Shown: positions 39,740-48,435, counted from the first letter of the stretch. The stretch is 64,000 bases of DNA from Streptomyces sp. ASQP_92 (GCF_025399895.1 NZ_JAODUA010000008.1:62001-126000), one strand, 5' to 3'. Made by a program: numbers and translations. The notes: a model not told the origin generated them from the sequence alone.

Positions 39740-40752
39740 TGAGCTCCGAGAACAAGAACCTGCTCGACCCGGGCTTCGAGCTGACCCTGCGTCCCATGCG
39801 CTACCCGGACTTCTACGAGCGCTACCGGGACGCGATCAAGAACACCTGGACCGTCGAGGAGGTCGACCTTTACTCCGACGTCGCCGACCTCGCGAAGCTG
39901 ACGCCGGGCGAGCAGCACATGATCGGCCGGCTGGTCGCGTTCTTCGCGACGGGCGACTCGATCGTCTCCAACAACCTGGTGCTCACCCTCTACAAGCACA
40001 TCAACTCCCCTGAAGCGCGGCTCTACTTGAGCCGTCAGCTCTTCGAGGAGGCCGTGCACGTCCAGTTCTATCTGACGCTGCTCGACACCTATCTGCCCGA
40101 CCCGCAGGACCGCGCGGCCGCGTTCGACGCCGTCGAGGAGATCCCCTCGATCCGCGAGAAGGCGCAGTTCTGCTTCAAGTGGATCAACGAGGTGGAGAAG
40201 CTCGACCGCCTGGAGACCAAGGCCGACCGCCGCCGTTTCCTGCTCAACCTGATCTGCTTCGCGGCGTGCATCGAGGGCCTGTTCTTCTACGGTGCCTTCG
40301 CCTACGTCTACTGGTTCCGCAGCCGGGGCCTGCTGCACGGCCTGGCCACCGGCACCAACTGGGTGTTCCGCGACGAGACGATGCACATGAACTTCGCCTT
40401 CGAGGTCGTGGACACCGTCCGCAAGGAGGAGCCGGACCTCTTCGACGATCTGCTTCAGGAGCAGGTCACCGACATGATGAAGGAAGCGGTCGAGGCGGAG
40501 CTCCAGTTCGGCCGCGACCTGTGCGGTGACGGCCTGCCCGGCATGAACACCGAGTCGATGCGCGAGTACCTGGAGTGCGTCGCCGACCAGCGCCTGATCC
40601 GGCTCGGCTTCCCCGCGGTGTACGGCTCGTCGAACCCGTTCTCGTTCATGGAGCTCCAGGGCGTCCAGGAACTGACGAACTTCTTCGAGCGCCGCCCGTC
40701 CGCCTACCAGGTGGCGGTCGAGGGCTCGGTGGGCTTCGACGAGGACTTCTAG
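39739..40752 (+). CDS. nrdB: Class Ia ribonucleotide reductase, small (radical) subunit
   Basis: 337-aa di-iron protein generating the tyrosyl radical for NrdA. Iron ligands and radical Tyr are visible: FEEAVHVQFY has the ExxH plus Tyr four residues on, and FRDETMHMNFAFE supplies the second E/H set near residue 215. The acidic C-terminal tail (GSVGFDEDF) docks on NrdA. ATG overlaps the nrdA stop. In S. coelicolor a third gene, nrdS (AraC-like), follows nrdB; here two hairpins and a convergent deformylase gene follow instead, so nrdS is absent from this position. Confidence 0.96.
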   Translation: MSSENKNLLDPGFELTLRPMRYPDFYERYRDAIKNTWTVEEVDLYSDVADLAKLTPGEQHMIGRLVAFFATGDSIVSNNLVLTLYKHINSPEARLYLSRQLFEEAVHVQFYLTLLDTYLPDPQDRAAAFDAVEEIPSIREKAQFCFKWINEVEKLDRLETKADRRRFLLNLICFAACIEGLFFYGAFAYVYWFRSRGLLHGLATGTNWVFRDETMHMNFAFEVVDTVRKEEPDLFDDLLQEQVTDMMKEAVEAELQFGRDLCGDGLPGMNTESMREYLECVADQRLIRLGFPAVYGSSNPFSFMELQGVQELTNFFERRPSAYQVAVEGSVGFDEDF

Positions 40753-40758
40753 CTCCCG

Positions 40759-40793
40759 CTCCGCGCCCCTTGAGGGGCGCGGAGAACCGCGCG
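40759..40793. repeat. Hairpin with a degenerate copy of the 20-mer repeat
   Basis: CTCCGCGCCCCT / AGGGGCGCGGAG is a perfect 12-bp palindrome with a 2-nt gap (40759-40784), directly after nrdB. Bases 40774-40793 (GGGGCGCGGAGAACCGCGCG) match the repeat at 8877 with few changes. May contribute to termination. Confidence 0.7.
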
Positions 40794-40821
40794 ACCGGCC
40801 ACGCACGGTCCGCGGTCGAAC

Positions 40822-40868
40822 CGCGCGGAGGGGCCCCGCACCATGCCGGTGCGGGGCCCCTCCGCGCG
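40822..40868. terminator. Bidirectional terminator between nrdB and def
   Basis: Perfect 21-bp stem (from CGCGCGGAGGGGCCCC to its complement ending CCTCCGCGCG) with a 5-nt loop ATGCC, midway between the convergent nrdB and deformylase genes. One of the most stable hairpins in the window; serves both transcripts. Confidence 0.92.
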
Positions 40869-40879
40869 TACCGCCGGGG

Positions 40880-41512
40880 TCAGTCGTTCGGGACGACCTC
40901 GTAGCGCGGGCTGTTCTCCGCCATCTGCCGCAGCGCGTCCTTGCGGTCCCGCTTGGAGAGGCGGTCGATGTACAGCCGCCCGTACAGGTGGTCCGTCTCG
41001 TGCTGGAGGCAGCGCGCGAAGTAGCCGGTGCCGCGCACCTTGACCGGGTTGCCCTCGGCGTCCTGGCCGGTGACCACCGCGTAGTCGGGGCGGGCCAGTT
41101 CGGCGTAGGCGGTCGGCACCGACAGGCAGCCCTCGTTGGACTCGTCCAGGACGCGCAGCTCGGCCGGGAGCTCTTCGAGGACCGGGTTGCAGACGACCCC
41201 GACGTGGCGCACGCCCTCGTCGTCGGGGCAGTCGTACACGAAGACCTTCTGGTCCACGCCGATCTGGTTGGCCGCGAGGCCCACGCCCTCGGCCGCCTTC
41301 TGGCTGGCGAACATGTCGTCGATCAGCCGGGCGAGGTCGTCGTCGAACGAGGTGACGTCCTTGCACTCCCTGTGGAGCACCGGGTTGCCGACCACCGTGA
41401 TGGGGCGGGCGGTGCCGCGCTCGCGGTGGGCCAGCTCACGCGCCTCGCAGTCCTCCGTGTCCACGACGAACCCGTCGTTCTCCACCTGCTGGTCCGTCTC
41501 CTGCTGCGCCAT
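40880..41512 (-). CDS. def: Peptide deformylase
   Basis: Metalloenzyme removing the formyl group from nascent protein N-termini, 210 aa. All three motifs are present: GVGLAANQIG near residue 76, EGCLSVP near 127 (metal-binding Cys) and LQHETDHL near 169 (HExxH). An acidic N-terminal extension of about 35 residues is actinobacterial in style. The ATG at 41512 has GGAAGG upstream. Convergent with nrdB across a strong terminator. Confidence 0.95.
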   Translation of the reverse strand: MAQQETDQQVENDGFVVDTEDCEARELAHRERGTARPITVVGNPVLHRECKDVTSFDDDLARLIDDMFASQKAAEGVGLAANQIGVDQKVFVYDCPDDEGVRHVGVVCNPVLEELPAELRVLDESNEGCLSVPTAYAELARPDYAVVTGQDAEGNPVKVRGTGYFARCLQHETDHLYGRLYIDRLSKRDRKDALRQMAENSPRYEVVPND

Positions 41513-41602
41513 GTCCGCCGTAAGCCTTCCTGAAAACCCGATTCCGATCCCGTACAGCCTAAGGCCCGGTCCGCCGGAGATCTCCTGGATGCGCCACGGA
41601 CC

Positions 41603-42583
41603 TCAGCAGACCTCTTCCAGATCGCGCCACTCCCGGCTGTCCGGATTGTCGGCCACCCAGCCGTCGAGGAGCCCCCGCACCAGGCCGGCCGGGGCCGCGA
41701 TGCCGCATTCGCGCTCGGGGACCCACAGGTCGCCCGAGGTGCGGTGCCCGAGCGGGCCCGGGTGGCCGGGCTCGCTGTGGTCGTGCGGGTCGAGGTGCTC
41801 GCCGTCGCCCTCGTCGCTGGGCATCTGCGACTCGGAGCAGGCCCGGCACAGCAGACGTACGGAGGAGGACCAGTCCTCGGCGGCGAAACCGGCCTCGGCC
41901 GCCAGCCGCTCCAGGGCGTCCCGGTCGGCCTCGGTGGCCGCTTCCAGGAGGACCACCCAGGTCGGCACGGGCGAGGGCGCCCACAGCTCGATCTCGTCGA
42001 ACACCGGGAATGAGGGGCCCGCGGCCGTGGTGCGCTCGCCGTGCGGGACCCCGTCGTGCAGCACGACCTCGCCCCAGCGCCGGCCCGAGGACGGCAGCGG
42101 AATGGACAGCACCTCCATACGGGCCGGATCCAGCCGGCGGCCCCACACCACCTCGGCCTCGCCCTCGGGCGACAGGCGCACCGCGGCGCTGCCCAGCTCC
42201 ATGCCCACGGGCTCAACGCTGCCGGTGGCCTCGCCCGGCACCTTCAGGCCGTACGCCTGCCAGGCCCGGCGGGCCAGCGGCCAGTCCTGGAGCGCGGTGG
42301 CCGCGATGCCGACGTTCCACCAGTCGGGGGCGCCGGACTCCTTGTCGAGGAGCGCGACCGCGCGCAGCCCGGCCGCCCGCGCCTGCTCCCAGTCGTGCCG
42401 GAACTTGTGCAGGAGCGCCAGGTTGAACCAGGACTCCGACAGCCAGGGCTCCAGGTCCGCGGCGCGCGTCAGCAGCGCGCCGGCGTCCTCGTACCTGCCG
42501 TCGCCGATCAGCGTGAACGCACGGTCTGTGGCCTGCCGCCACGAGGCGGAGGGCCGGTGCCGTCCCTTGCCGAAGATCCTCAC
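41603..42583 (-). CDS. Tetratricopeptide-repeat protein, unknown function
   Basis: 326-aa protein. The N-terminal ~115 residues hold two to three TPR helical pairs (YEDAGALLTRAADLEPWLSESWFNLALLH; WEQARAAGLRAVALLDK; WPLARRAWQAYGL). The rest is a beta-rich region with CRACSES and a His/Asp-rich stretch (GEHLDPHDHSEPGHPG) that may bind metal. GTG start at 42583. Probably a cytosolic scaffold. It lies between def and the HD-domain genes; no functional link is evident. Confidence 0.8.
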   Translation of the reverse strand: MRIFGKGRHRPSASWRQATDRAFTLIGDGRYEDAGALLTRAADLEPWLSESWFNLALLHKFRHDWEQARAAGLRAVALLDKESGAPDWWNVGIAATALQDWPLARRAWQAYGLKVPGEATGSVEPVGMELGSAAVRLSPEGEAEVVWGRRLDPARMEVLSIPLPSSGRRWGEVVLHDGVPHGERTTAAGPSFPVFDEIELWAPSPVPTWVVLLEAATEADRDALERLAAEAGFAAEDWSSSVRLLCRACSESQMPSDEGDGEHLDPHDHSEPGHPGPLGHRTSGDLWVPERECGIAAPAGLVRGLLDGWVADNPDSREWRDLEEVC

Positions 42584-42692
42584 GATTCCCGCCTGCCCAG
42601 ACCGGCCCCGGCTACCGGGTCGGTCTTACGGTCTCCCAGTTTTCTGGGTTCTTTTCGCATCCAACCATGCCCGGCCGGAAGGCCGCTCATTA

Positions 42693-42711
42693 CTCCTGGG
42701 TTACCCAGGAG
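42693..42711 (-). terminator. Hairpin overlapping the HD-domain gene stop codon
   Basis: CTCCTGGG / CCCAGGAG, 8-bp stem whose 3-nt loop TTA is the stop codon (TAA on the minus strand) of the HD gene. Short but perfectly placed; possible terminator or translational punctuation. Confidence 0.5.
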
Positions 42712-43957
42712 ACCCCCGGGTCAGACAGCCCCGGGCCAGCACGCGTGCCAGTGATTCGACGACCTGGGGATGGTAGTCACGCCCGGTGCCCAGGCGGAGC
42801 TGTTCGAGTGCGTTCAGGGATCCGCCCGGGCCGTCGGCGCCCTCCGCGAGATCGTCGTAGGCGTTGACCGCGCGCACGATCCGGGCGGGCAGCGGCTGCT
42901 CCCGGTAGGGGTCGGCCTGCCGCTCGACGACGCGGGCGACTCCGGCCGGCACCCCGGTCTGGCGCACCACGGCCCCGCCCAGCAGGGCGATGCGGCGCTG
43001 CTCGGCCGCGGGCAGCCGGGCGGTGGCCCCGGCGGGGACGGGGTCGAGCAGGGAGAGCTGCCCGATGTCGTGCATGAGGGCCGCGTATTCGAGCACGGTC
43101 AGCTCGCTCTCGCGGAGCCCCAGCTCGCGCCCCACGGCCCGGCTGAGCTCGGCGACCCGGCGGGCGTGGCCCGGCTTGGTGTATCCGGCGATCTCGGTGG
43201 CGCGGGCCAGCGAGGTGATGGTCTGGCGGTACGTGGTGCGCACGGCCGCGTACCGCCGGAAGGCGAGCTGGGTCAGGAGCAGCGGCACACAGAACACGGG
43301 CAGCGCCCAGAGCCCGGCGACGGCGACCGCGAGGGCGATCACGGTGCCGGTGGCGCACACGGCGGAGCCGATGCCGAGCAGCCCGCGCAACTCGTCGCGC
43401 AGCAGTGGTCCGAAGGGGTAGCGGGTGCGGGCGCGCAGCAGCAGGGCCGCCACCACCGCGTCGCACAGCGCGGTCAGGACGAGCAGCAGCAGGAGGACGA
43501 GCGCGAAGTACGGTCCGTAGCCGAACCAGTCGTCGAGGAGCCCGGAGTTGTAGAGCGGCTGGAAGCAGACGGCGGCGAAGGCGACGGTGAGCACCCGCCG
43601 GGCCACCTGGTCCGGGCTCGGGCCGCGTCCGACGGCCACGTGCGGTACGGAGCCGAGCAGGCCGGAGGCGACCACCACGGCGATCACCTGGAGGACCCCG
43701 TGCTGGCTGGTCCGCCCGGCGTTCTCGCCGAGCAGCGCGTAGGCGAGCGCGCCGGCCGAGGCGAGCGGCGCGGGGTCGCGCTCGCCGTCCCGGGCGCCCC
43801 AGCGGGCCAGCTCGCCCACGACGATGAGGGCGCCGAACGCCACGGCGGTGGCGGGCTCCACGAGCCCGCCGCGCAGGGTCGCCCCCAGCGCCCAGACGGT
43901 GAGCGCCCCGGCCAGGGCGTGGACGGCGAGCGCCGGGGCGGTCGGACGGGCGGCCAT
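42701..43957 (-). CDS. Membrane HD-domain protein with degenerate GYP motif
   Basis: 418 aa: about seven membrane helices (MASE-like sensor region, residues ~1-235) then a cytoplasmic HD domain. The HD pair is kept (ALMHDIGQL near residue 305), and GYTKPGHARRVAELS corresponds to the conserved helix, but the HHE...DGSGYP signature of active c-di-GMP phosphodiesterases is replaced by VVERQADPYREQ. It starts 1 bp after its neighbour's stop at 43959, so the two are an operon of paralogues. Likely a sensor or regulatory partner rather than an enzyme. S. venezuelae has an HD-GYP pair (HdgA/HdgB) that may correspond. Confidence 0.85.
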   Translation of the reverse strand: MAARPTAPALAVHALAGALTVWALGATLRGGLVEPATAVAFGALIVVGELARWGARDGERDPAPLASAGALAYALLGENAGRTSQHGVLQVIAVVVASGLLGSVPHVAVGRGPSPDQVARRVLTVAFAAVCFQPLYNSGLLDDWFGYGPYFALVLLLLLVLTALCDAVVAALLLRARTRYPFGPLLRDELRGLLGIGSAVCATGTVIALAVAVAGLWALPVFCVPLLLTQLAFRRYAAVRTTYRQTITSLARATEIAGYTKPGHARRVAELSRAVGRELGLRESELTVLEYAALMHDIGQLSLLDPVPAGATARLPAAEQRRIALLGGAVVRQTGVPAGVARVVERQADPYREQPLPARIVRAVNAYDDLAEGADGPGGSLNALEQLRLGTGRDYHPQVVESLARVLARGCLTRGSPG

Positions 43958-43958
43958 C

Positions 43959-45401
43959 TCAGGCTCCCGGCGTGGTGAAGGGACCCGGCCCGGGGCGCGG
44001 CGCGGATCCGGCGGGGGGACGGTCCGCCCCGGGGGCGGCGGTCGGGCGGGGTGGAGGCACGTTTCCGCGCGCCCCGGCGGCTCCCGGCTCGTCCGCGGTG
44101 ACCTCCACGTGCCACCCGTACCGGGACAGCGCCCGCACCAGGCCCGCCACCATCCGCGGGTCGAACTGCGCGCCCGCGCACCGCTCCAGCTCGGTGACGG
44201 CCGCGGCGACGGGCCTGGCCCGCCGGTAGGAGCGGGTGGAGGTCATCGCGTCGAAGGCGTCGGCCACCGCCACCACGCGCGCGGCCTCGGGGATCTGGGT
44301 CCCGACGAGGCCGTAGGGGTAGCCGCTGCCGTCGAGGCGTTCGTGGTGGTGCAGGACCGCGGCGCGGGCCTCCCCGAGGAAGCCGATGCCGCGCACCATC
44401 TCGTGCCCGTACTCGGGGTGCAGTTCGATCACCGCCCGCTCCTGCTCGGTGAGCGGACCGTCCTTCCTGAGCACCCGGGTGGGCACCCCGAGCTTGCCGA
44501 CGTCGTGCAGGATCCCGGCGAACCGGATGACCTCCAACCGCCCTTCCTCCATGCCGAGTTCACGGGCGATCAGCTCCGAGGCCCGGCCGACGCGCTCGCT
44601 GTGGCCGCGGGTGTAGCGGTCCTTGATGTCGACGGCCTGGACGAGGGCGCGGATGGTGGCCTGGTGGGCGGCGCGCTCGCGGTGGTACTGGGCGAAGACC
44701 CAGCAGGAGATGTACATCGGCAGGAGCACGAACAGCGCCGCGGGCGGTCCGAACCGGCTGCGCCACAGCACCGCCATCATCAGCCCGGCGAGCCCGTGCA
44801 CACAGTGCGGGGCGAGCGATCGCAGCAGCAGCCCGCGCCAGGCGGTGCGGACCGGGCGGCGCTCGGCGGTGGTGAGGATCAGACCGTCGAGCGCGGTCAG
44901 GACCAGGCAGAAGACGAGCGCCGCGGCCGCGGCGGGGACCAGCACGTACGGGAAGTCGGGGGCCGTCGCGGTGGAGCGGCCACCCAGCGCCGCGCGCCCG
45001 CCGAGCAGCACATGGGCGCCGGCCGCGGCCCGGGCGGCGAGGGCGAGTTGGGCGGCCCGCCAGATGCGGCGCACCCGGCGCGGCTCGTCCTCGACGTGGG
45101 CGATGAGCGCGCCCGGCACCGCGACGAGGGCGGCGGCGGCCGGCGGCAGGAGGAAGACGGCGGCGAGCAGCACCGGGAAGAAGGAGCCGGAGGCGACCGG
45201 CACGCTCACCCGCCCGGCCAGCACCGGGCAGCGGGCGGGCCATTCGCACAGCGCGTACAGGCCCGCCAGGAGCGCGACGGCTGCCCAGGGCACGTTCTGG
45301 CGCAGGGCGGGCAGGGCGCAGGCGGCCGCGCCCGTGACGGCGCCGAGGACGGCGATGCGCGCACCCGCCGGAATGTCCCTGAGTCCCCGCGGCTCCGCCA
45401 T
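43959..45401 (-). CDS. Membrane HD-GYP c-di-GMP phosphodiesterase
   Basis: 480 aa: seven to eight membrane helices in the first ~265 residues, a linker (QYHRERAAHQATIRALVQAV), and a complete HD-GYP domain: RYTRGHSERV, GILHDVGKLGVP, HPEYGHEMV, HHERLDGSGYPYGL and DAFDAMTSTRSYR. This family breaks c-di-GMP to pGpG or GMP; c-di-GMP controls BldD and sporulation timing in Streptomyces. ATG 45401 has GGGAGGTGGGG upstream. A Pro-rich C-terminal tail of about 60 residues is unusual. Downstream of rsrA but separated by a terminator. Confidence 0.9.
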   Translation of the reverse strand: MAEPRGLRDIPAGARIAVLGAVTGAAACALPALRQNVPWAAVALLAGLYALCEWPARCPVLAGRVSVPVASGSFFPVLLAAVFLLPPAAAALVAVPGALIAHVEDEPRRVRRIWRAAQLALAARAAAGAHVLLGGRAALGGRSTATAPDFPYVLVPAAAAALVFCLVLTALDGLILTTAERRPVRTAWRGLLLRSLAPHCVHGLAGLMMAVLWRSRFGPPAALFVLLPMYISCWVFAQYHRERAAHQATIRALVQAVDIKDRYTRGHSERVGRASELIARELGMEEGRLEVIRFAGILHDVGKLGVPTRVLRKDGPLTEQERAVIELHPEYGHEMVRGIGFLGEARAAVLHHHERLDGSGYPYGLVGTQIPEAARVVAVADAFDAMTSTRSYRRARPVAAAVTELERCAGAQFDPRMVAGLVRALSRYGWHVEVTADEPGAAGARGNVPPPRPTAAPGADRPPAGSAPRPGPGPFTTPGA

Positions 45402-45560
45402 GGCCCCACCTCCCCATTCGCCCGGTCGGCCCAGTGCGTACAGCTTCGCGAGGATAGGCCCGTGTGCGGCGGCGGTCAGGCGCATGGTCGGAATAGGGCG
45501 GTTCGGGCCGCCTGGATTAGCACCTTCGGGTGACGTGGGGCGGCCGGCCGGGACATGCCG

Positions 45561-45594
45561 GAGGGCGGCCGCGACGTGTGTCGCGACCGCCCTC
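45561..45594 (-). terminator. sigR-rsrA terminator
   Basis: GAGGGCGGCCGCGAC / GTCGCGACCGCCCTC, 15-bp stem with one G-T-type mismatch and a 4-nt loop, about 65 bp beyond the rsrA stop. Confidence 0.75.
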
Positions 45595-45659
45595 AACTGC
45601 TCTGCCGCGAGCGGCAGTTCACCGGTTTTCTTCGTCCGCGTCACAGGGGCGGACGGCGG

Positions 45660-45974
45660 TCACTCGGGGCGGAGCGTCGGCACCTCTCCGGTGACGACGT
45701 CCTGCTCGGGCACGGCCTGGCCCGAGCGGATCAGGTCGATACGGCCCATCACCTTGGAGCGCAGGTCGCTGGGCACGTCGTCCGAGCCGCAGCAGCGCTT
45801 CACCAGCTTCTTCACGGCCTGCTCCAGGCCGTACTTCTCCAGGCACGGCGAGCACTCCTCGAAGTGCACCTCGAACTTGTTGCAGTCCGTGGGGGGCATC
45901 TCGTGGTCGAGGAACTCGTAGAGATGGTCGAGGACTTCAGAGCAGTCCGTCTCGTGCGGCTCTCCGCAGCTCAT
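45660..45974 (-). CDS. rsrA: Zinc-binding anti-sigma factor RsrA
   Basis: 104-aa redox-sensing ZAS anti-sigma factor that holds SigR until disulfide stress. Cysteines fall at 3, 11, 31, 41, 44, 61 and 62 and His at 37, the same positions I recall for S. coelicolor RsrA; H37-x3-C41-x2-C44 plus C11 form the zinc/thiol switch. Start ATG overlaps the sigR stop (ATGA), so the pair is translationally coupled and co-induced. Oxidation releases zinc and SigR. Confidence 0.96.
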   Translation of the reverse strand: MSCGEPHETDCSEVLDHLYEFLDHEMPPTDCNKFEVHFEECSPCLEKYGLEQAVKKLVKRCCGSDDVPSDLRSKVMGRIDLIRSGQAVPEQDVVTGEVPTLRPE

Positions 45975-46615
45975 GAGCCCGAGCCTTTCGCTTCGTCCGA
46001 CTCACCGGCGCCGGCCGGGACGAGCCCGCGGTCACGGGCGTAGTCCTCCAGCATTCCGCGCAGTTGGCGGCGGCCCCGGTGCAGGCGGGACATCACCGTA
46101 CCGATGGGTGTACCCATGATGTCCGCGATCTCCTTGTACGCAAAGCCCTCTACGTCCGCGAGATACACGGCGATGCGGAACTCTTCCGGAATGGCCTGCA
46201 AGGCCGCCTTCACGTCCGAGTCGGGCAGGTGGTCCAGCGCCTGCGACTCGGCGGAGCGCAGACCCGTGGACATGTGCGACTCGGCGCGCGCGAGCTGCCA
46301 GTCCTCGATCTCCTCGGCGGCGCTGCGCTGGGGCTCGCGCTGCTTCTTCCGGTAGGAGTTGATGAACGTGTTGGTGAGGATCCGGTAGAGCCAAGCCTTC
46401 AGGTTGGTGCCCTCGCGGAACTGGTGGAAGGACCCGTACGCCTTGGCATACGTCTCCTGGACCAGGTCTTCCGCATCGGCCGGATTGCGCGTCATGCGCA
46501 GGGCGGCCGAGTACATCTGGTCGAGGTAGCCCAGGGCGTCCCGCTCGAAGCGCGCGTTGCGCTCGGCGGTGGTCTCTTCCACGTGGCCGTCGTCGGTCCC
46601 TGTGACCGGACCCAC
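45971..46615 (-). CDS. sigR: Thiol-oxidative stress sigma factor SigR
   Basis: ECF sigma factor driving thioredoxin, mycothiol and proteostasis genes, 214 aa from GTG 46615 (VGPVTGTD). Region 2 is DQMYSAALRMTRNPADAEDLVQETY followed by LKAWLYRILTNTF; region 4 has GFAYKEIADIMGTPIGTVMSRL. The frame stays open upstream to ATG 46780 (preceded by GGAGAGGGAG), exactly 55 codons earlier; this matches the N-terminally extended, unstable SigR' isoform of S. coelicolor made from the stress-induced promoter. That promoter (46832-46857) lies just upstream. Confidence 0.95.
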   Translation of the reverse strand: MGPVTGTDDGHVEETTAERNARFERDALGYLDQMYSAALRMTRNPADAEDLVQETYAKAYGSFHQFREGTNLKAWLYRILTNTFINSYRKKQREPQRSAAEEIEDWQLARAESHMSTGLRSAESQALDHLPDSDVKAALQAIPEEFRIAVYLADVEGFAYKEIADIMGTPIGTVMSRLHRGRRQLRGMLEDYARDRGLVPAGAGESDEAKGSGS

Positions 46616-46831
46616 CTCCTCGAACGGTGTGCTGAGTCCGAATGCGGACCCACTCGAATCGGAGGATAGACGACGATCCACTCCGCCCGCCGCTCGAACA
46701 GGAGCCGTCCTGGCCGCGGGAAGCACCGTCCACTCCAGGTCAGAGGCGGCCTTGCGGCTCGGGCAGATGGTCGAACCCATGCGACGGACTCCCTCTCCAC
46801 AACTGGTCTGCGTATCCCTTACGACGGCCAT

Positions 46832-46857
46832 AACAGCGCTCCCCCACCCGGCATTCC
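46832..46857 (-). promoter_or_regulatory. SigR-dependent autoregulatory promoter (sigRp2-type)
   Basis: On the minus strand GGGAAT, 18 bases, then GTT: an exact fit to the SigR consensus GGAAT-N18/19-GTT. It ends about 50 bp before the SigR' ATG (46780), so the transcript would include the extended start. It is compressed between sigR and the stop of the upstream hydrolase gene (46874). Confidence 0.9.
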
Positions 46858-46873
46858 CCAGGGCGCCGGACGC

Positions 46874-47527
46874 TCAGAGGGTCAGCGCGCACAGCCATGC
46901 CCCGACCGCCCCGGTGATCACGTCCAGTGCCTCCTGCTGGGTGAGGCCGGCCCGTTTGGGCACGGCGAACCCGTGGTCGGCGAAGGGCACTTCCACCAGC
47001 TCGTAGCTCCCTTCGGGGAAGGCGTCCGGCGCGGGGAACTCGGCGGGCTTGCCGAAGGGGTCGTTGCCGCCCTGCACCACGAGGGTGGGCGCGCCCGCGC
47101 CGAGCAGCTCCGGCGCCCGGGACTTCTCCGGCTTGCCCGGCGGGTGCAGCGGGAAGCTCAGGGCGAGGACGCCGGCCGCGCCGAGCTCCGCCGCCGTGCG
47201 GCAGGCGACCCGCGCCCCGGCGCTGCGGCCGCCCGCGACGACGGGCAGCCCCCGCTGCGCCACGGCCGGCCACAGGTCCCGCCAGCCCGTGTCCAGCGTC
47301 TTGGGCGCGGGGGCGAGCTTCTTGCCCGCCACCCGCCAGGGCTGCTCCACCAGGGCGACGCTGACCCCGAGCGGCGGCAGCGCGCCGGCCAGCGCCCGCA
47401 GGTCGCGGGCCTCGATGCCGCCGCCCGCGCCGTGGCCGACGGCCAGCACCAGGCGGGGGGCGTCGGCGGGGTGCCAGGTGATGCGCGCCGCTCCGGCGCC
47501 GGTCTCAACGATCTCGGTGTCGCTCAC
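46874..47527 (-). CDS. Alpha/beta hydrolase family protein
   Basis: 217-aa small alpha/beta hydrolase (dienelactone-hydrolase-like/KANL3-type). The nucleophile elbow is GGRSAGAR (Ser near residue 103), GHGAGG near residue 32 is the oxyanion-side loop, GGNDPFGKP carries the Asp and DHGF the His of the triad. GTG 47527 begins VSDTEIVE. It precedes sigR in the same direction with the SigR promoter between them. Substrate unknown; conserved next to sigR in streptomycetes as far as I recall. Confidence 0.85.
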   Translation of the reverse strand: MSDTEIVETGAGAARITWHPADAPRLVLAVGHGAGGGIEARDLRALAGALPPLGVSVALVEQPWRVAGKKLAPAPKTLDTGWRDLWPAVAQRGLPVVAGGRSAGARVACRTAAELGAAGVLALSFPLHPPGKPEKSRAPELLGAGAPTLVVQGGNDPFGKPAEFPAPDAFPEGSYELVEVPFADHGFAVPKRAGLTQQEALDVITGAVGAWLCALTL

Positions 47528-47619
47528 GGGCCCATCCTGCCGCCGGTCCCGGCCGGTCCCGCGTACGACATGGGGCGGGTCACATCCGGGGGACGCACCG
47601 GCCGGACGGATCGGACGGG

Positions 47620-48435
47620 TCAGAACAGGGTGCCCTCCTCCGGGCCCTCCAGTTCCTTCAGGAGTTCGGGCCCGTTGTTGCGGACGTTGCTCACCGCCGT
47701 CGAGACGGGATAGGCCCGCATCAGCCCCTGCGGGGGTGGCACGAGCAGCCCCCGCAGCGACTCGGTGTCCGTGTGGGACGGGTCGAGCCAGGCGCCCCAC
47801 CGGTCCGGTGTGAGCATCAGCGGCATCCGGGGGTGGATCTCGGCGAGCGAGCCCGGGCCTTCGGCGGGCGCGACGCCCAGCGGGCCGGTCTCGGCCTCGG
47901 TGGTGACCACCGAACACGTCGCCCACCAGGCCAGGGGGTGGTCGTCGGGCAGGGTGCGGTCGCGCCAGAACTCGTAGAGGCCGGCCATCGCGAAGACCGA
48001 GCCGTCCGCCGGGGTCACGAAGTACGGCTGCTTGCGCGGCCGCTTCTTCTTCCCCTCGACCTCCAGCTCCCGCTCCCCGACGCCGGTGACCCATTCGTAG
48101 TAGCCGTCCGCGGGCACGATGCAGCGCCGGGAGGAGAACGCTTTCTTGAAGGACGGCTTCTCGTGGATCGTCTCCGCGCGCGCGTTGATCATCCGGGCCG
48201 CGCCGTCGGGCGACTTCGCCCACGAGGGGACGAGCCCCCACTTCACCTTGCGCAACTGGCGAACCGGACGGGGGTCCTCGGCGTCTTTCAGGGGGCGCTC
48301 CAGGACGACGAGGACCTCTTTGGTGGGGGCCACGTTCCAGTCGGGCTCCAGCGCCTGTGCCGGGTCCCACTTCTCCACCTCGAAGACGCCCGCGAGATCC
48401 TCGGGCCTGCGACTCGCTGCATACCTACCGCACAT
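47620..48435 (-). CDS. SRAP domain protein (HMCES/YedK), abasic-site protection
   Basis: 271-aa SOS-associated protein that crosslinks to abasic sites in single-stranded DNA through its N-terminal Cys. Cys2 follows the Met (MCGRYAAS). WNVAPT near residue 33 supplies the conserved Asn, RRCIVPADGYYEW near 105 the active-site Glu, and IHPRMPLML the C-terminal His. A Lys/Arg-rich insert (GKKKRPRKQ) is present. ATG 48435. Divergent from the M50-like peptidase gene, about 50 bp apart. Confidence 0.93.
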   Translation of the reverse strand: MCGRYAASRRPEDLAGVFEVEKWDPAQALEPDWNVAPTKEVLVVLERPLKDAEDPRPVRQLRKVKWGLVPSWAKSPDGAARMINARAETIHEKPSFKKAFSSRRCIVPADGYYEWVTGVGERELEVEGKKKRPRKQPYFVTPADGSVFAMAGLYEFWRDRTLPDDHPLAWWATCSVVTTEAETGPLGVAPAEGPGSLAEIHPRMPLMLTPDRWGAWLDPSHTDTESLRGLLVPPPQGLMRAYPVSTAVSNVRNNGPELLKELEGPEEGTLF

